Counted from the first letter of the stretch, positions 8,727 through 16,856 are shown. The stretch: DNA of 33,240 nucleotides from Chloroflexota bacterium (GCA_021814145.1 JAKAIY010000024.1:1-33240); one strand, 5' to 3'. The notes: a model not told the origin generated them from the letters alone. Translations and numbers: made by a program.

Positions 8727-8871
8727 TTCCTTCCACCAGTACGGCAGCCCGCTGATTGATGACCCGCGCTGGCTCTCGCGCGGCATGGCTTTTACCGTCC
8801 CTGGCGCGCATGGGCATGCTTTGTGCGACTCGCGCTCCGCCACCACCACAGGATGGCGGTGGTTCCAGTAA
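8727..8871 (+). pseudogene. decayed C-terminus of an ABC-2 permease
   Basis: The translation FHQYGSPLIDDPRWLS aligns with FHLYGNPLLEEPPWLS near the C-terminus of the permease that ends at 8228. The nucleotides match closely over about 50 bp (8733-8780 against 8095-8142). After that the hydrophobic tail continues only in another frame, implying a frameshift. No start or upstream permease sequence remains, because the small coiled-coil gene ends immediately before. It is best read as debris of a second, paralogous exporter. Confidence 0.6.
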
Positions 8872-8890
8872 AAAGGGAGGAGCGTAGACG

Positions 8891-9247
8891 ATGGCGAACG
8901 CAGCCCTGTTCATCGGCTATGGGGCGGTCCTGCCCGGACGCGCGAGGCAAGCGCTCCAGGTGTTCAATGAGGCGCTCGAGTACTATGGGAGCCTGCAGAA
9001 GCAGGGGCAGATCGAGAATTTCGAGCCGGTGTTCCTGGAGCCACACGGAGGGGACCTGGCCGGGTTTTTCCTCTTACACGGCGAGCGTGACAAGTTGAAC
9101 AGCGTTCGCTTCACTGAGGAGTTCAAGCGCCTGACCAATCGCGCCACCCTGGTTTGCCAGAATGTCGGCATTGTCAGCGGGTTCATCGGTGAAGAGCAAA
9201 GCCGCCTGTTCCAGGACTTCCTGACCCAGGCGGGATCACTCGAGTAA
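8891..9247 (+). CDS. conserved hypothetical protein, possible dimeric alpha+beta barrel
   Basis: 118 residues, with GGGAGGAG about 9 nt before the ATG. The sequence pattern is an N-terminal strand ALFIGYGAVLPGR, a helix QALQVFNEALEYYGSLQ, strands FEPVFLEPHGGDLAGFFLLHG, a helix RFTEEFKRLTN, then strands ATLVCQNVGIVSGFIG and a final helix. This beta-alpha-beta-beta-alpha order is that of NIPSNAP/antibiotic-monooxygenase-like dimeric alpha+beta barrels. No catalytic residue stands out. It is a single gene followed by a hairpin terminator. Function unknown. Confidence 0.75.
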   Translation: MANAALFIGYGAVLPGRARQALQVFNEALEYYGSLQKQGQIENFEPVFLEPHGGDLAGFFLLHGERDKLNSVRFTEEFKRLTNRATLVCQNVGIVSGFIGEEQSRLFQDFLTQAGSLE

Positions 9248-9372
9248 AGGGCCAAGTCAGGTGGAGTGACGATCACCACTGCCCTGAGCGCCACGAGCGA
9301 CGCTATCTCCCGGCGGTAGGACGGAGCGTGCGCGATGGCGGTGGAGCGTTATTGCCATCAGGGTGACGCGCG

Positions 9373-9402
9373 GGAGAGGAGGGCGCAAGGCTTCTCCTCT
9401 CC
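9373..9402 (+). terminator. hairpin after the alpha+beta barrel gene
   Basis: A perfect 9-bp stem GGAGAGGAG (9373-9381) with CTCCTCTCC (9394-9402) and a 12-nt loop, followed by TACGTCATAATT. Probably a rho-independent terminator with a weak tail. Confidence 0.5.
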
Positions 9403-9406
9403 TACG

Positions 9407-9508
9407 TCATAATTGAAAGAACGCGCTGATGACAAGCGACTGCGCCGCCATCAGCGCCAGCTCGTGGGTCAGCGCGAACACGCATGCGCCCAGCAGGCGC
9501 GTCAGCCG
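9407..9508 (-). pseudogene. internal fragment of an ABC-2 permease
   Basis: The reverse strand reads RLTRLLGACVFALTHELALM, continuing AAQSLVISAFFQL and a TGA. It matches RLTHLLGACVFALTHGLALM and following residues in the intact permease at 12666-13550. By eye the DNA (9412-9509 against 13077-13173) is about 90% identical. Neither the N- nor the C-terminal part of a permease is present, so this is a relic. It lies in the same orientation as the intact copy, forming a direct repeat around the glycosyltransferase/methyltransferase cassette. Confidence 0.75.
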
Positions 9509-9577
9509 CTTGCCGCAATAAACTACCAAGCTCTCGTTGTCATTGTCAGCCTCGATAACGCTTTGAAGAAGTGTTTG

Positions 9578-10318
9578 TCATTTTGTTACAGAATAGACGC
9601 TGCTCTGGTAGTGAGGGGTTTGTTTTGTCTCGATGTGAACCACTCTGGCGCCTGATCGCGTGATGACATCTACGACATCGTGAACAGGAATAAAGCTCAT
9701 TTTCATAGGGTTTAAATGAAGCGTGTTGTATAGCCAGGTGTGGGAGACGCCGATGGATCGTAAGAAGGAGTACAGCCGCCTGCGAGGCTGCAAACGGTGG
9801 CGGAGAGATATGTGGCTTGGGAGTTGGAATACGAGTAGCCCTTCGTGACGGAGTACACGAATGAATTCTAAAATGTATCCTTCGATATCGCCGCGATGCG
9901 GAATGTGTTGTAGCACAAGGCTGGAGTAGATCAAATCAAACGTGTCGTCAGGAAAAATCTGTAGATTATTCGTGTTATTTACAGAGAAATGGCAATCACG
10001 AAATTCACTATTGAGTTCTTGCGCGCGCTGAATCATTCGCTCAGAGACATCAATGCCGTCGCATCGCTCAAAACGGCTGGCGAGCGCGCGCGTAAGCCTA
10101 CCCACGCCACAGCCGAAATCCAGCGCGCGCCTCCGATGGGAGGGATATCCCAAGCGCTCCGCGGATGCCATCATATTTGCGATTTCTTGCTCACCACTCT
10201 GAAAGAACTCATCGAGATTCCAACCACCGTGCTGTCGCCTTGAATCGGACAAAATGGCCCATAATGGGTCTACGTCCGCCAGGTCTTCCCAATTTCTTTT
10301 ATGCGCATTCAGCCGCAT
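9578..10318 (-). CDS. class I SAM-dependent methyltransferase
   Basis: 246 residues from the ATG at 10318, which has GGGAGA (10326-10331) 8 nt upstream; another ATG at 10333 overlaps that site. Motif I LDFGCGVGR (67-75) and the acidic ribose-binding D90 (CDGIDVSERM) define a Rossmann-fold methyltransferase of the Methyltransf_11/25 type. Motif post-I and IV are seen as FDLIYSSLVLQHIPH. The C-terminal part (RRRLYSFLRSIGVSHTWLYN) is variable and probably holds the acceptor site. It lies 34 bp downstream of the membrane glycosyltransferase, so it may methylate a cell-surface glycan or lipid-linked sugar; that is inference. Base composition is visibly less GC-rich than in the neighbours. Confidence 0.9.
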   Translation of the reverse strand: MRLNAHKRNWEDLADVDPLWAILSDSRRQHGGWNLDEFFQSGEQEIANMMASAERLGYPSHRRRALDFGCGVGRLTRALASRFERCDGIDVSERMIQRAQELNSEFRDCHFSVNNTNNLQIFPDDTFDLIYSSLVLQHIPHRGDIEGYILEFIRVLRHEGLLVFQLPSHISLRHRLQPRRRLYSFLRSIGVSHTWLYNTLHLNPMKMSFIPVHDVVDVITRSGARVVHIETKQTPHYQSSVYSVTK

Positions 10319-10352
10319 TGTGGATTCTCCCATTTATAAATTTGCAGGCTTC

Positions 10353-12242
10353 TCACCACGTGTAGCCAGAGCGCTGGCGCCCATCCGCGCTCTGGCTGCG
10401 ATGAAACGCAAGAGCCATTATCTGGGTGATGATGGGGATGACCAGGCGTGTTGTTATCCCCTGGACGACGGCGGCGACAGGGGCGCTTAGGATTGGCTCC
10501 GGAGCGCCACCTGAAGGGGTGGAAGAGATAGTGGATGTCGGCGAGATGGTGGATCGCGCGCAGCGAGTATACACGACAAGACCGAAGCGCGCTGTCGGAT
10601 CACCCTCCTGGCGGCAATATCCCATGCGCTGTATCCAGCCGTCATAGACTGGCATCGTGATCTGACTGGAAGAGTAGAAGAGAAACCAGATATGCTCGTG
10701 GCCGGGAAGGTATTGCTGAAAGTAGGGCCGCAGTGACTTGCCCGCCTGTGGCCAGAGGCCTTTCGCTGTTGTGCGCCATGGTGATGTCGCGGGCAAATAA
10801 GGGTCAATGATGTACTTGATACCGAGCGGATAGTACATCACAATATCTTTGGGGCCAGCCTGCCGCGTGATCTGGGCGGCGATAGTGTTCCACTGTGACC
10901 CGTTATAGCCCTGAATACCCACCTTCGCCAGCGCACTGCCCATACCGCTCATTAAGGTCAACAAGAGCGCCATCGCCAGCAGCGCTTTGGTAATCTGTGG
11001 CGAACGCGCCAGCGAGGCGCCTGTGCTGTTGCGCGCCCACGCCCCCAATGGCAAGCCAGCGTCCATCAGGATGGTCACTGCGCCAGTCGCGAGCAGGACG
11101 AAGCCGAACGCGCCGATTCCCACGACGCGCGGAATGAGCACCGCGCGCGATCCGTCCAAGACCGCCAGAGCAAACACGCTCGCCACGCCGACTGTAAGCG
11201 CGCCGGTAACGCCGCAATACAAACGGTAGCGCGGTTCGCGCGTATACCATGCCAGCGTGATGGCGGCGACTACAAACGCCGCCAGTAGCGCCGCCTCCAT
11301 GCCTGGAGAAGTGGTCGCGCTCAGGGACGCATAGGTCGCGGCCAGCCCCAGATCATTCCGCAGGAGAACCCAGAACACCTGTGCTGATGGAACGCCAAAG
11401 TGAACTGATCGAATAAGGGACAACTGCTGAGGGAAAACGGCCAGCCAAGGAGAAAAGAGCAACCATCCGCCAAGGTAGCTGGCAAGTGTAAGTAACCAGG
11501 CGCGCGCCCGTTCCCGGACCTCTGGCGTGTCATATCTCGCTAGCGCCAGAGCGCGCGAGAGACCCATCAGGATTAGGATGAACTGAGGGAATATGGCCAG
11601 CCAGGAGGAGATGTCGGCATAGAGCGCAAGGGCGATTGTTGCGCTATAGCCGGCAGCCCAGTACCATGTGGGGCGGCGCTTGGCCTGGATGAGCAGCAGA
11701 TAGGAGAGCAGCACGAAGAACCAGGTCATCGCATACATTCTGCCATCATGGCTGTACCATACAGCTATGGGGGAGCAGATAGTCAACATCGCCGCGATTA
11801 TCGCCGCAAGGCGTCCCATGAGTAATCGAGCGAGACCATACATGACGGCGATGGTGAATGTTCCTGTGATGAAAGAAGGCATGCGTAAGGCGTAGATTGG
11901 TGGCAACTGAAAGAGATAGTAAGCATAGTGTACGCTCAGGTAGTATAGCGGAGGATGTGCATCGTACCTGATGACATTCTGGATAAGTTGTGAGGTTGAA
12001 GCGTAGGCGAAAATGAGGCTTGATCCTTCGTCAATGGTCAGGCTTTGGGTGAATAACAGTCGGTAACGCGCCAGCGCGCCTATCAATGTGATCGCGCCGC
12101 ACAGGTACCAATCGATCGCCGTAGGGATTCGGAGCCATGCGCGCATGGAGCGCCAACCAGTTTGTATATATCGTCCACTTGGCATTGATCTGGACACCGA
12201 AACGATAGATGCGGCTCGCTCTGGACTCTTGTTCCCATTCAT
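10353..12242 (-). CDS. GT39-like membrane glycosyltransferase
   Basis: 629 residues from the ATG at 12242. AGGAGG (12249-12254) lies 6 nt upstream, whereas the frame extends to 12314 without a ribosome site. The N-terminal cytosolic stretch (1-44) is followed by about a dozen hydrophobic helices. The first periplasmic loop carries LTIDEGSS (D71, E72), equivalent to the catalytic acidic residue of PMT/ArnT-type GT-C enzymes, and RYDAHPPLYY (H96-P98) is the usual second signature. Such enzymes transfer sugars from polyprenyl-phosphate donors to proteins or lipids on the outer face. The C-terminal part after the last helix (about 520-629) is soluble. It is co-transcribed with the methyltransferase and is probably a surface-glycan gene, possibly acquired together with it. 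Confidence 0.87.
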   Translation of the reverse strand: MNGNKSPERAASIVSVSRSMPSGRYIQTGWRSMRAWLRIPTAIDWYLCGAITLIGALARYRLLFTQSLTIDEGSSLIFAYASTSQLIQNVIRYDAHPPLYYLSVHYAYYLFQLPPIYALRMPSFITGTFTIAVMYGLARLLMGRLAAIIAAMLTICSPIAVWYSHDGRMYAMTWFFVLLSYLLLIQAKRRPTWYWAAGYSATIALALYADISSWLAIFPQFILILMGLSRALALARYDTPEVRERARAWLLTLASYLGGWLLFSPWLAVFPQQLSLIRSVHFGVPSAQVFWVLLRNDLGLAATYASLSATTSPGMEAALLAAFVVAAITLAWYTREPRYRLYCGVTGALTVGVASVFALAVLDGSRAVLIPRVVGIGAFGFVLLATGAVTILMDAGLPLGAWARNSTGASLARSPQITKALLAMALLLTLMSGMGSALAKVGIQGYNGSQWNTIAAQITRQAGPKDIVMYYPLGIKYIIDPYLPATSPWRTTAKGLWPQAGKSLRPYFQQYLPGHEHIWFLFYSSSQITMPVYDGWIQRMGYCRQEGDPTARFGLVVYTRCARSTISPTSTISSTPSGGAPEPILSAPVAAVVQGITTRLVIPIITQIMALAFHRSQSADGRQRSGYTW

Positions 12243-12665
12243 GCCATCCCTCCTGGGCGAAGGCTTTCCGTCGAAAAGGTAGCGCGCTTTGACCATCGCG
12301 GCTGTTCGGCGCACAGCGCATATACGGCCAGCGCGAGAGTTAGCAGGGGTATTTCAGATCGCAAGTTTCTGTTTGCGCTAGTCTAGCACCGCTGAATTAA
12401 TCAAGCAACTTCGCTAAGGCCATGATTGTTCAATAGATTTGCATAACAGATGCGCATAGCCCCAAGGGCCACCACCGAGGATAAAAATAGCCATCGCCCG
12501 ATGGGACGCACGCCCGTTTTCACTGCGGACAACGATCAAACCGCGAAGGAGAACGGGAGTGGTATCCTGCGGAACCGCTCCGCTCTTGTTAGAAGTGAGC
12601 GTCACTGGTTCATAAATCAGGCATGCGCGACGCGAGTCCGCATTGCGCGCATGCCTGCCAGCCTC
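12243..12665. other. intergenic region upstream of the GT39 operon
   Basis: The 423 bp are comparatively AT-rich. They hold the reverse promoter at 12380-12408 and no convincing gene. The right part (12430-12665) lies downstream of the ABC permease and shows nothing I can name. Confidence 0.4.
12380..12408 (-). promoter_or_regulatory. sigma70-type promoter of the GT39/methyltransferase operon
   Basis: On the reverse strand, TTGCTT (12403-12408) and TAGACT (12380-12385) are separated by exactly 17 bp. The predicted start near 12373 gives a leader of about 130 nt before the GT39 ATG. Confidence 0.5.
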
Positions 12666-13550
12666 TTACCCGTTGCGCTTCAGCGTCCCCGTGCGCTTGG
12701 CGTACCGCTCGGCCTGCCCGAAGATCAGCAGCCCCAGCGGCACCAGCGCGACGCCCGCCAGCGCCAGCGGCCAGATGTCGGACCACAGCGAGGTGACGCC
12801 CTGCCCCTGCTGGATGCTCGCGCGCAGGCCGTCCAGCATGTAGGTCACCGGCGAGACGACCGCCACCGCCTGGATCCAGTCCGGCAGTACTGACACCGGA
12901 TAATAGACGCCCGACACCAGCAGCATGATCGCGCGGATGATGTAGGCCATCTGCGCGCCGCGCTCGGTGAAGAGCAGCGGCAGGATCGCCGCGATCTCGC
13001 CCAGCCCGACCAGTGAGACGCTGCCCAGCGCCGTGATCGCCCCCGCCGCCAGCCAGTTGGCGTGCGAGAGATCCAGGTTGAAGAACATGCTGATGACGAC
13101 CAACTGCGCCACCATCAGCGCCAGCCCGTGGGTCAGCGCGAACACGCATGCGCCCAGCAGGTGCGTCAGCCGCGAGACGGGCGCCATGAAGGTGTACTCG
13201 ATTGTCCCTTCCCAGCGCTCGATGGTCACAGTCTCTGTCACGCTGTCGAAGACGGCGCTGATATAGCTCCACATCGCCGTGCCAATGGTCAGGTAGAGGA
13301 TCAGGTGATTGACATCGGCCTGGGTGAAGCGCCCCGGCGCGGCGCTCTCCGCTGTCTTGGCGATGAACGTCACGCTCAGCGCGTTGACGATGTTGTAGGT
13401 GACCCAGACGATCTCCCACGCCCAGTAGCGCTTCGTCAGGAACCAGCCGCGCTCGATGAAGGCGTAGCCCTTCCCTGTCTCCGAGCGCAGCGAACGCCCC
13501 CAGGAGCGCGCCACTGTCAGCAGGTCGCCCGCGCGAATGGCGGAAAGCAT
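12666..13550 (-). CDS. ABC-2 family transporter permease
   Basis: 294 residues from the ATG at 13550, preceded by AGAGGAG about 11 nt away. The frame is open to 13715, but the extra residues are a low-complexity Ala/Arg stretch. The N-terminal 45 residues are cytosolic. Six hydrophobic helices follow, with the conserved ETVTIERWEGTIEYTFMAPVSR cytosolic elbow segment and the late SGVYYPVSVLPDWIQAVAVVSP motif found in DrrB-type permeases. It forms an exporter with the ATPase gene upstream. The gap of 178 bp between them is unusually large for such a pair. A 98-bp piece of this gene is duplicated at 9412-9509. Confidence 0.88.
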   Translation of the reverse strand: MLSAIRAGDLLTVARSWGRSLRSETGKGYAFIERGWFLTKRYWAWEIVWVTYNIVNALSVTFIAKTAESAAPGRFTQADVNHLILYLTIGTAMWSYISAVFDSVTETVTIERWEGTIEYTFMAPVSRLTHLLGACVFALTHGLALMVAQLVVISMFFNLDLSHANWLAAGAITALGSVSLVGLGEIAAILPLLFTERGAQMAYIIRAIMLLVSGVYYPVSVLPDWIQAVAVVSPVTYMLDGLRASIQQGQGVTSLWSDIWPLALAGVALVPLGLLIFGQAERYAKRTGTLKRNG

Positions 13551-13728
13551 ATGTTCAGAAACTCCTCTTGCCACAATAAACCCGGCGGGTATTCCCGCGG
13601 CTAAGGGCCTCCACGGCCTGGGAGGCGGGAAGCGCAAGCGCGCGCAGGCTGGCTTCGCGGCGGAGCGCCCTGAGGCGCGCCCGCAGGCGCCCGCCGCCCG
13701 CGCCGAGCCAGCCATTCACGGCCGCGTC

Positions 13729-14700
13729 TCACACCTCATCGTTTTCCTCTGGCTCATCGGCTTCCCAGTCGCGCCCAGTGTGGGCCATGAAGACCTCAGT
13801 CAGCGTCGCGGGATGGTCGAGGCCGAGTTTTGCGGTGACCGCCGCTTTCAGCTCACCCGGCTCGCCGTCGGCCACGATGCGCCCGCCGTCAATGATCGCC
13901 ACACGGTCGCAGAGCGCATCCGCTTCGTCCATGTCGTGAGTCGTCAGCAGGATCGTCGCGTCGTGCGTATCGCGCAGCTCCGCGACAAACCGCTGCACAT
14001 CCAGCTTGGAGCGCGGATCCAGTCCGGTCGTCGGCTCGTCCAGCAGCAGGAGCACCGGCGCCGTCAGGAACGCCCGCGCGATGGCCACCTTTTGCTGCAT
14101 CCCGCGCGACATATGTTCCAGCGGCTGCGAGACGCGGTCCTCCCTGATGCCCAGCAGCGCCAGGATCGCGCGGATGTCATCGCGCGCCCGCCTGGCGGGG
14201 ACGCCATACAGCCGCGCCGAATAGATCAGGTTCTCCATCGGGCTGAGTTTGCGGAAGAACGCCGCTTCCACACTGACCCGGTTGATCAGCTTGCGCACCA
14301 CAGCGTCGTCGCGCACGACATCATAACCAAACACTTTCAGCTTGCCATCGTCTGGCAGCAGCAGCGTTGAGATCAGCCGGATCAGTGTTGACTTGCCCGA
14401 CCCGTTGGAGCCAAGCACGCCGTAGACCTGCTTGCGCCTGACCGTCAGCGAGACATCGCTGACCGCGCGCACAATCCGCTTGCCCGCGCGCGTGTCGCTC
14501 TTGCGGCGGAACAGCCGCATACCCTCCGACTTCGCGAAGCGCTTGGAGACACGCTCTATCCGCAGCGCCTCATCCTGCTGGATACTGACCAACTCACTGG
14601 GTGTCAGCGCGTCCAGCCGCGTGGACTGGCCCGCCTGGTTCTGGGTCGCCTGCGCCACGCCGCCGGAACGCCCCGGCGTCACGGAACCTGTTTCGAGCAT
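13729..14700 (-). CDS. ABC exporter ATP-binding protein
   Basis: 323 residues from the ATG at 14700, with AGGAGAAG 5 nt upstream; the frame extends to 14817 without support. An unusual N-terminal extension of about 45 Gln/Thr/Ser-rich residues precedes the ABC domain. The domain has Walker A GSNGSGKST (97-105), the signature MSRGMQQKV, Walker B LLLLDEPTTGLD and the H-loop TTHDMDEAD. It ends in an acidic tail (DEPEENDEV). It pairs with the downstream permease. The insertion between strand 1 and the P-loop (FRRKSDTRAGKRI) is longer than usual. The substrate is not evident. A near-consensus promoter lies 570 bp upstream. Confidence 0.92.
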   Translation of the reverse strand: MLETGSVTPGRSGGVAQATQNQAGQSTRLDALTPSELVSIQQDEALRIERVSKRFAKSEGMRLFRRKSDTRAGKRIVRAVSDVSLTVRRKQVYGVLGSNGSGKSTLIRLISTLLLPDDGKLKVFGYDVVRDDAVVRKLINRVSVEAAFFRKLSPMENLIYSARLYGVPARRARDDIRAILALLGIREDRVSQPLEHMSRGMQQKVAIARAFLTAPVLLLLDEPTTGLDPRSKLDVQRFVAELRDTHDATILLTTHDMDEADALCDRVAIIDGGRIVADGEPGELKAAVTAKLGLDHPATLTEVFMAHTGRDWEADEPEENDEV

Positions 14701-15547
14701 TGGGACTTCTCCTGCGTCTGTCTGAGATGATTTCTGATCGCCTGCCGCATCGCCGCATATCTGGGGTTTAGGCCCCACTCCGCGCCGTGCGCCTGGTGAG
14801 AGCGTCAAAGGGGCCACATAGGTGGGGCGAACCGTCTCCCGAGGGCCGCGAGAGAGGGGCTCCGGGCGGAGCGCGCGCGCTGGCCCGTGAGCATGAATGA
14901 GGAAAACGCGACTCGCTCTCAGAACCTGTTCTCGCCACTCGCGGCGGTTCTGGAATCGCTACCGGCCTGGTTGGGGACGCTCGCCAGAATCAATAGTGAT
15001 GGCGAGCGGAAAAGCCGGTGATCTCATTCCAGCGGGTGGGCGCGCCTCGCCCCGGGAAGGGCTCCAGGGTAGCCCCGGCCTTGGGGCGCGGGCAGACGAT
15101 GGGCGCAACAATACCCTGCATGAAGGTCAGGGCGCCGATCGTCGCAGTACACATCGGAGAGCCGCTCCACCACTCGCTGGATTCGCCTGAGCATCCAGGC
15201 GCGCCGTCATCGCGCGCTTCGCTCTATCGCGCGCCACATGCCAATAGAAACCGCTGGCGCGCCTCACGGAGTATACCGGCGCCTCCGCCCGCCTGTCAAG
15301 GCGCGCAAGCCCTGATACGATAGGTGACGCATGTGGGCGCCTGGGCGCCGTAGGCGTACAATCAGGAATGGCGCTCGCGCTTGTCAGGATGGGACGGGGC
15401 GCCCAACGGGTAATGTCCGGGAGCGGCCCCAAGCGACCCGCGCGGCGGAGCGCAAGGCGGGCGCCAGGATGGTATCCCCATTCCGCCACGAAGGCTCTGC
15501 GCCCGCGCGACCGCGAAGCGAGCTAACGGTGATATGGGCCATCGCGG
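14701..15547. other. long intergenic stretch, mostly ABC operon leader
   Basis: 847 bp without a convincing gene. All long frames here are Arg/Ala/Pro-rich shadows. From 15263 leftwards the reverse strand is probably transcribed as a leader rich in GCGCGC-type self-complementary segments. I looked for T-box, cobalamin and guanidine aptamer signatures and did not find them. 15300-15547 holds nothing I can name. Confidence 0.4.
15270..15299 (-). promoter_or_regulatory. near-consensus sigma70-type promoter, reverse
   Basis: On the reverse strand, a perfect TTGACA (15294-15299) and TATACT (15270-15275) are separated by 18 bp. The predicted start is near 15263, which would give the ABC exporter ATPase gene (ATG at 14700) a leader of about 560 nt, unless a separate small RNA is made. 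Confidence 0.6.
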
Positions 15548-15577
15548 TTGACGCGCCCCGGGAGGACACCGTATACT
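15548..15577 (+). promoter_or_regulatory. sigma70-type promoter of the HTH gene
   Basis: TTGACG (15548-15553), 18-bp spacer, TATACT (15572-15577). The predicted start near 15584 gives a leader of about 110 nt to the HTH gene ATG. Confidence 0.6.
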
Positions 15578-15694
15578 GGCTTGCGACACCGAACATCGTG
15601 GGAACGCGCCGGACCGCCCGCTTCGCTGGCGGGCGCCGCGTCCCTCATCCGGGAGACGGCAATGGCGCACGGCCCGCGATACACGGAGGCTGGC

Positions 15695-15946
15695 ATGATT
15701 CTGATGGAAGGCCAGGAGTTCCTGACCGCGGAAGAAGCCTGCGCGCTGCTCGGGATTAAGCCCGCCACGCTCTATGCCTATGTTAGCCGCGGGATGCTCA
15801 ACAGCTACCGGCAGGGGATCAAGCGCAAGCGGCTCTACCGTCGTGACGAGGTGGAACGCCTGACGCGCCTGCGCGGCCCGGAGGGTGAGAGCGAGGACGC
15901 CCTGGAGTCGCAGCCCACTGGGGCCGGGTGGATCCCCTACGTCTGA
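15695..15946 (+). CDS. small helix-turn-helix protein
   Basis: 83 residues from the ATG at 15695, with CGGAGG (15684-15689) 5 nt upstream; the frame extends to 15548 across the promoter. Residues 10-59 form a MerR/excisionase-like winged helix: LTAEEACALLGIKPATLYAY is followed by VSRGMLNSYRQGIKRKRLYRRDEVERL. The phrase 'ATLYAYVSRG' is the one I know from the N-terminal DNA-binding extension of some bacterial citrate synthases, but no synthase domain follows here. The C-terminal 22 residues are acidic and unstructured. It probably binds DNA and may regulate its own operon (the hydrolase-like protein starts 77 bp downstream). The partner and effector are unknown. Confidence 0.8.
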   Translation: MILMEGQEFLTAEEACALLGIKPATLYAYVSRGMLNSYRQGIKRKRLYRRDEVERLTRLRGPEGESEDALESQPTGAGWIPYV

Positions 15947-16023
15947 CGTATACCCTTCGAGCGGAGCGGCGTGGCGGCGGGATTCGACAAGAGCGCGGGC
16001 GCGGCGACACTGCGCGAGGCAAG

Positions 16024-16695
16024 ATGTCTAACGTGCTGTCCCGACGGGTGACATTCCCCAGCGCCGGCCGCCCGGCGCCATTGCTCGAAGGCGCGCTCAC
16101 CCGACCTGTTTCCCCTCCCGCTGACGCGGCGCTCGCCCCCGTCGCCATTCTGCTGCATCCCCAGCCGCTGACCAGTTCGATGGACGACCCACTCACCGAG
16201 CGCGTCGCCTCTGATCTGGCCGCCGCTGGCTTTGTCACGCTGCGCTTCAACTTTCGCGGCGTTGGCGCCAGTGAGGGCCAGCAAACCGATGGCCGCCTGG
16301 AGCCGCTGGACGTGGCGGGCGCGGTTGAGTTCGCGCTGGGGGAGCCGGGAGTGGACCGCGAGAAGCTGTGCCTGGTGGGGCATGCTTTCGGCGCCTGGGT
16401 GGCGCTGGTCTACGCCGCGCACGACCCGCGCGTCAAGACCGTGGTGGCGATCAGCCCGCCCGTCTTTCGCTTCACGCCTGAGCTGGGCGCGTTCGACCGG
16501 CCCAAGCTCTTCATCACGGGCGAATTTGACGAGGTCGCGCCGCGCCACAAGCTGGAGCCGTTACTCGACCGGCTGCCCGCGCGCGGTTTCAAGGTGCTCT
16601 CAGGCGCGCGGCATATGATGCGTGGATATGAGACGACAGCCTCCCAGGCTGTTGTACACTACCTGGTACGCTGGGCCGCGACGCCCGGCGTGTAG
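16024..16695 (+). CDS. alpha/beta-hydrolase-fold protein lacking the nucleophile Ser
   Basis: 223 residues from the ATG at 16024 (weak ribosome site; the frame is open to 15928). The fold is clear: an HP pair in VAILLHPQPLTSSMDDPL, strand VTLRFNFRGVGASEG, nucleophile elbow LVGHAFGAW (118-125), acid strand KLFITGEFDEVAP (D169) and GARHMM (H197). The elbow reads G-H-A-F-G, so the expected Ser is Ala121 (codon GCT), while the Asp and His are retained. Relatives with 'HPHP...GGSMDN' are small esterase/dienelactone-like hydrolases. This copy should be inactive as a serine hydrolase, or use different chemistry. It lies between the HTH gene and the helicase gene. Confidence 0.85.
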   Translation: MSNVLSRRVTFPSAGRPAPLLEGALTRPVSPPADAALAPVAILLHPQPLTSSMDDPLTERVASDLAAAGFVTLRFNFRGVGASEGQQTDGRLEPLDVAGAVEFALGEPGVDREKLCLVGHAFGAWVALVYAAHDPRVKTVVAISPPVFRFTPELGAFDRPKLFITGEFDEVAPRHKLEPLLDRLPARGFKVLSGARHMMRGYETTASQAVVHYLVRWAATPGV

Positions 16696-16856
16696 TACGC
16701 GCCGTTCATGCGCGTACGCCGCGGGCTGTGCGGAGGAATGCCCGAGGCGTCGCGTGAGGGCTGTGCGGATCGCTGGACCGCTGACGTAGATCGAAGCGTC
16801 ACAATGGCGTGCAGGAAGATGGTGGCCTCGGGCCAGTAGCAGGTGAGAGCGCAACT

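Noticed and set aside
12610-13419. Long reverse frame beside the ABC-2 permease, in a different frame.
   Set aside because: It reads as His/Arg/Gly-rich text with no membrane segments, while the other frame gives a clear six-helix ABC-2 permease with a family match to the fragment at 9407-9508.
14701-15263. T-box, cobalamin and guanidine aptamers considered for the long reverse leader.
   Set aside because: No antiterminator T-box sequence, B12-box or guanidine core could be found by eye, so the leader is left unassigned.
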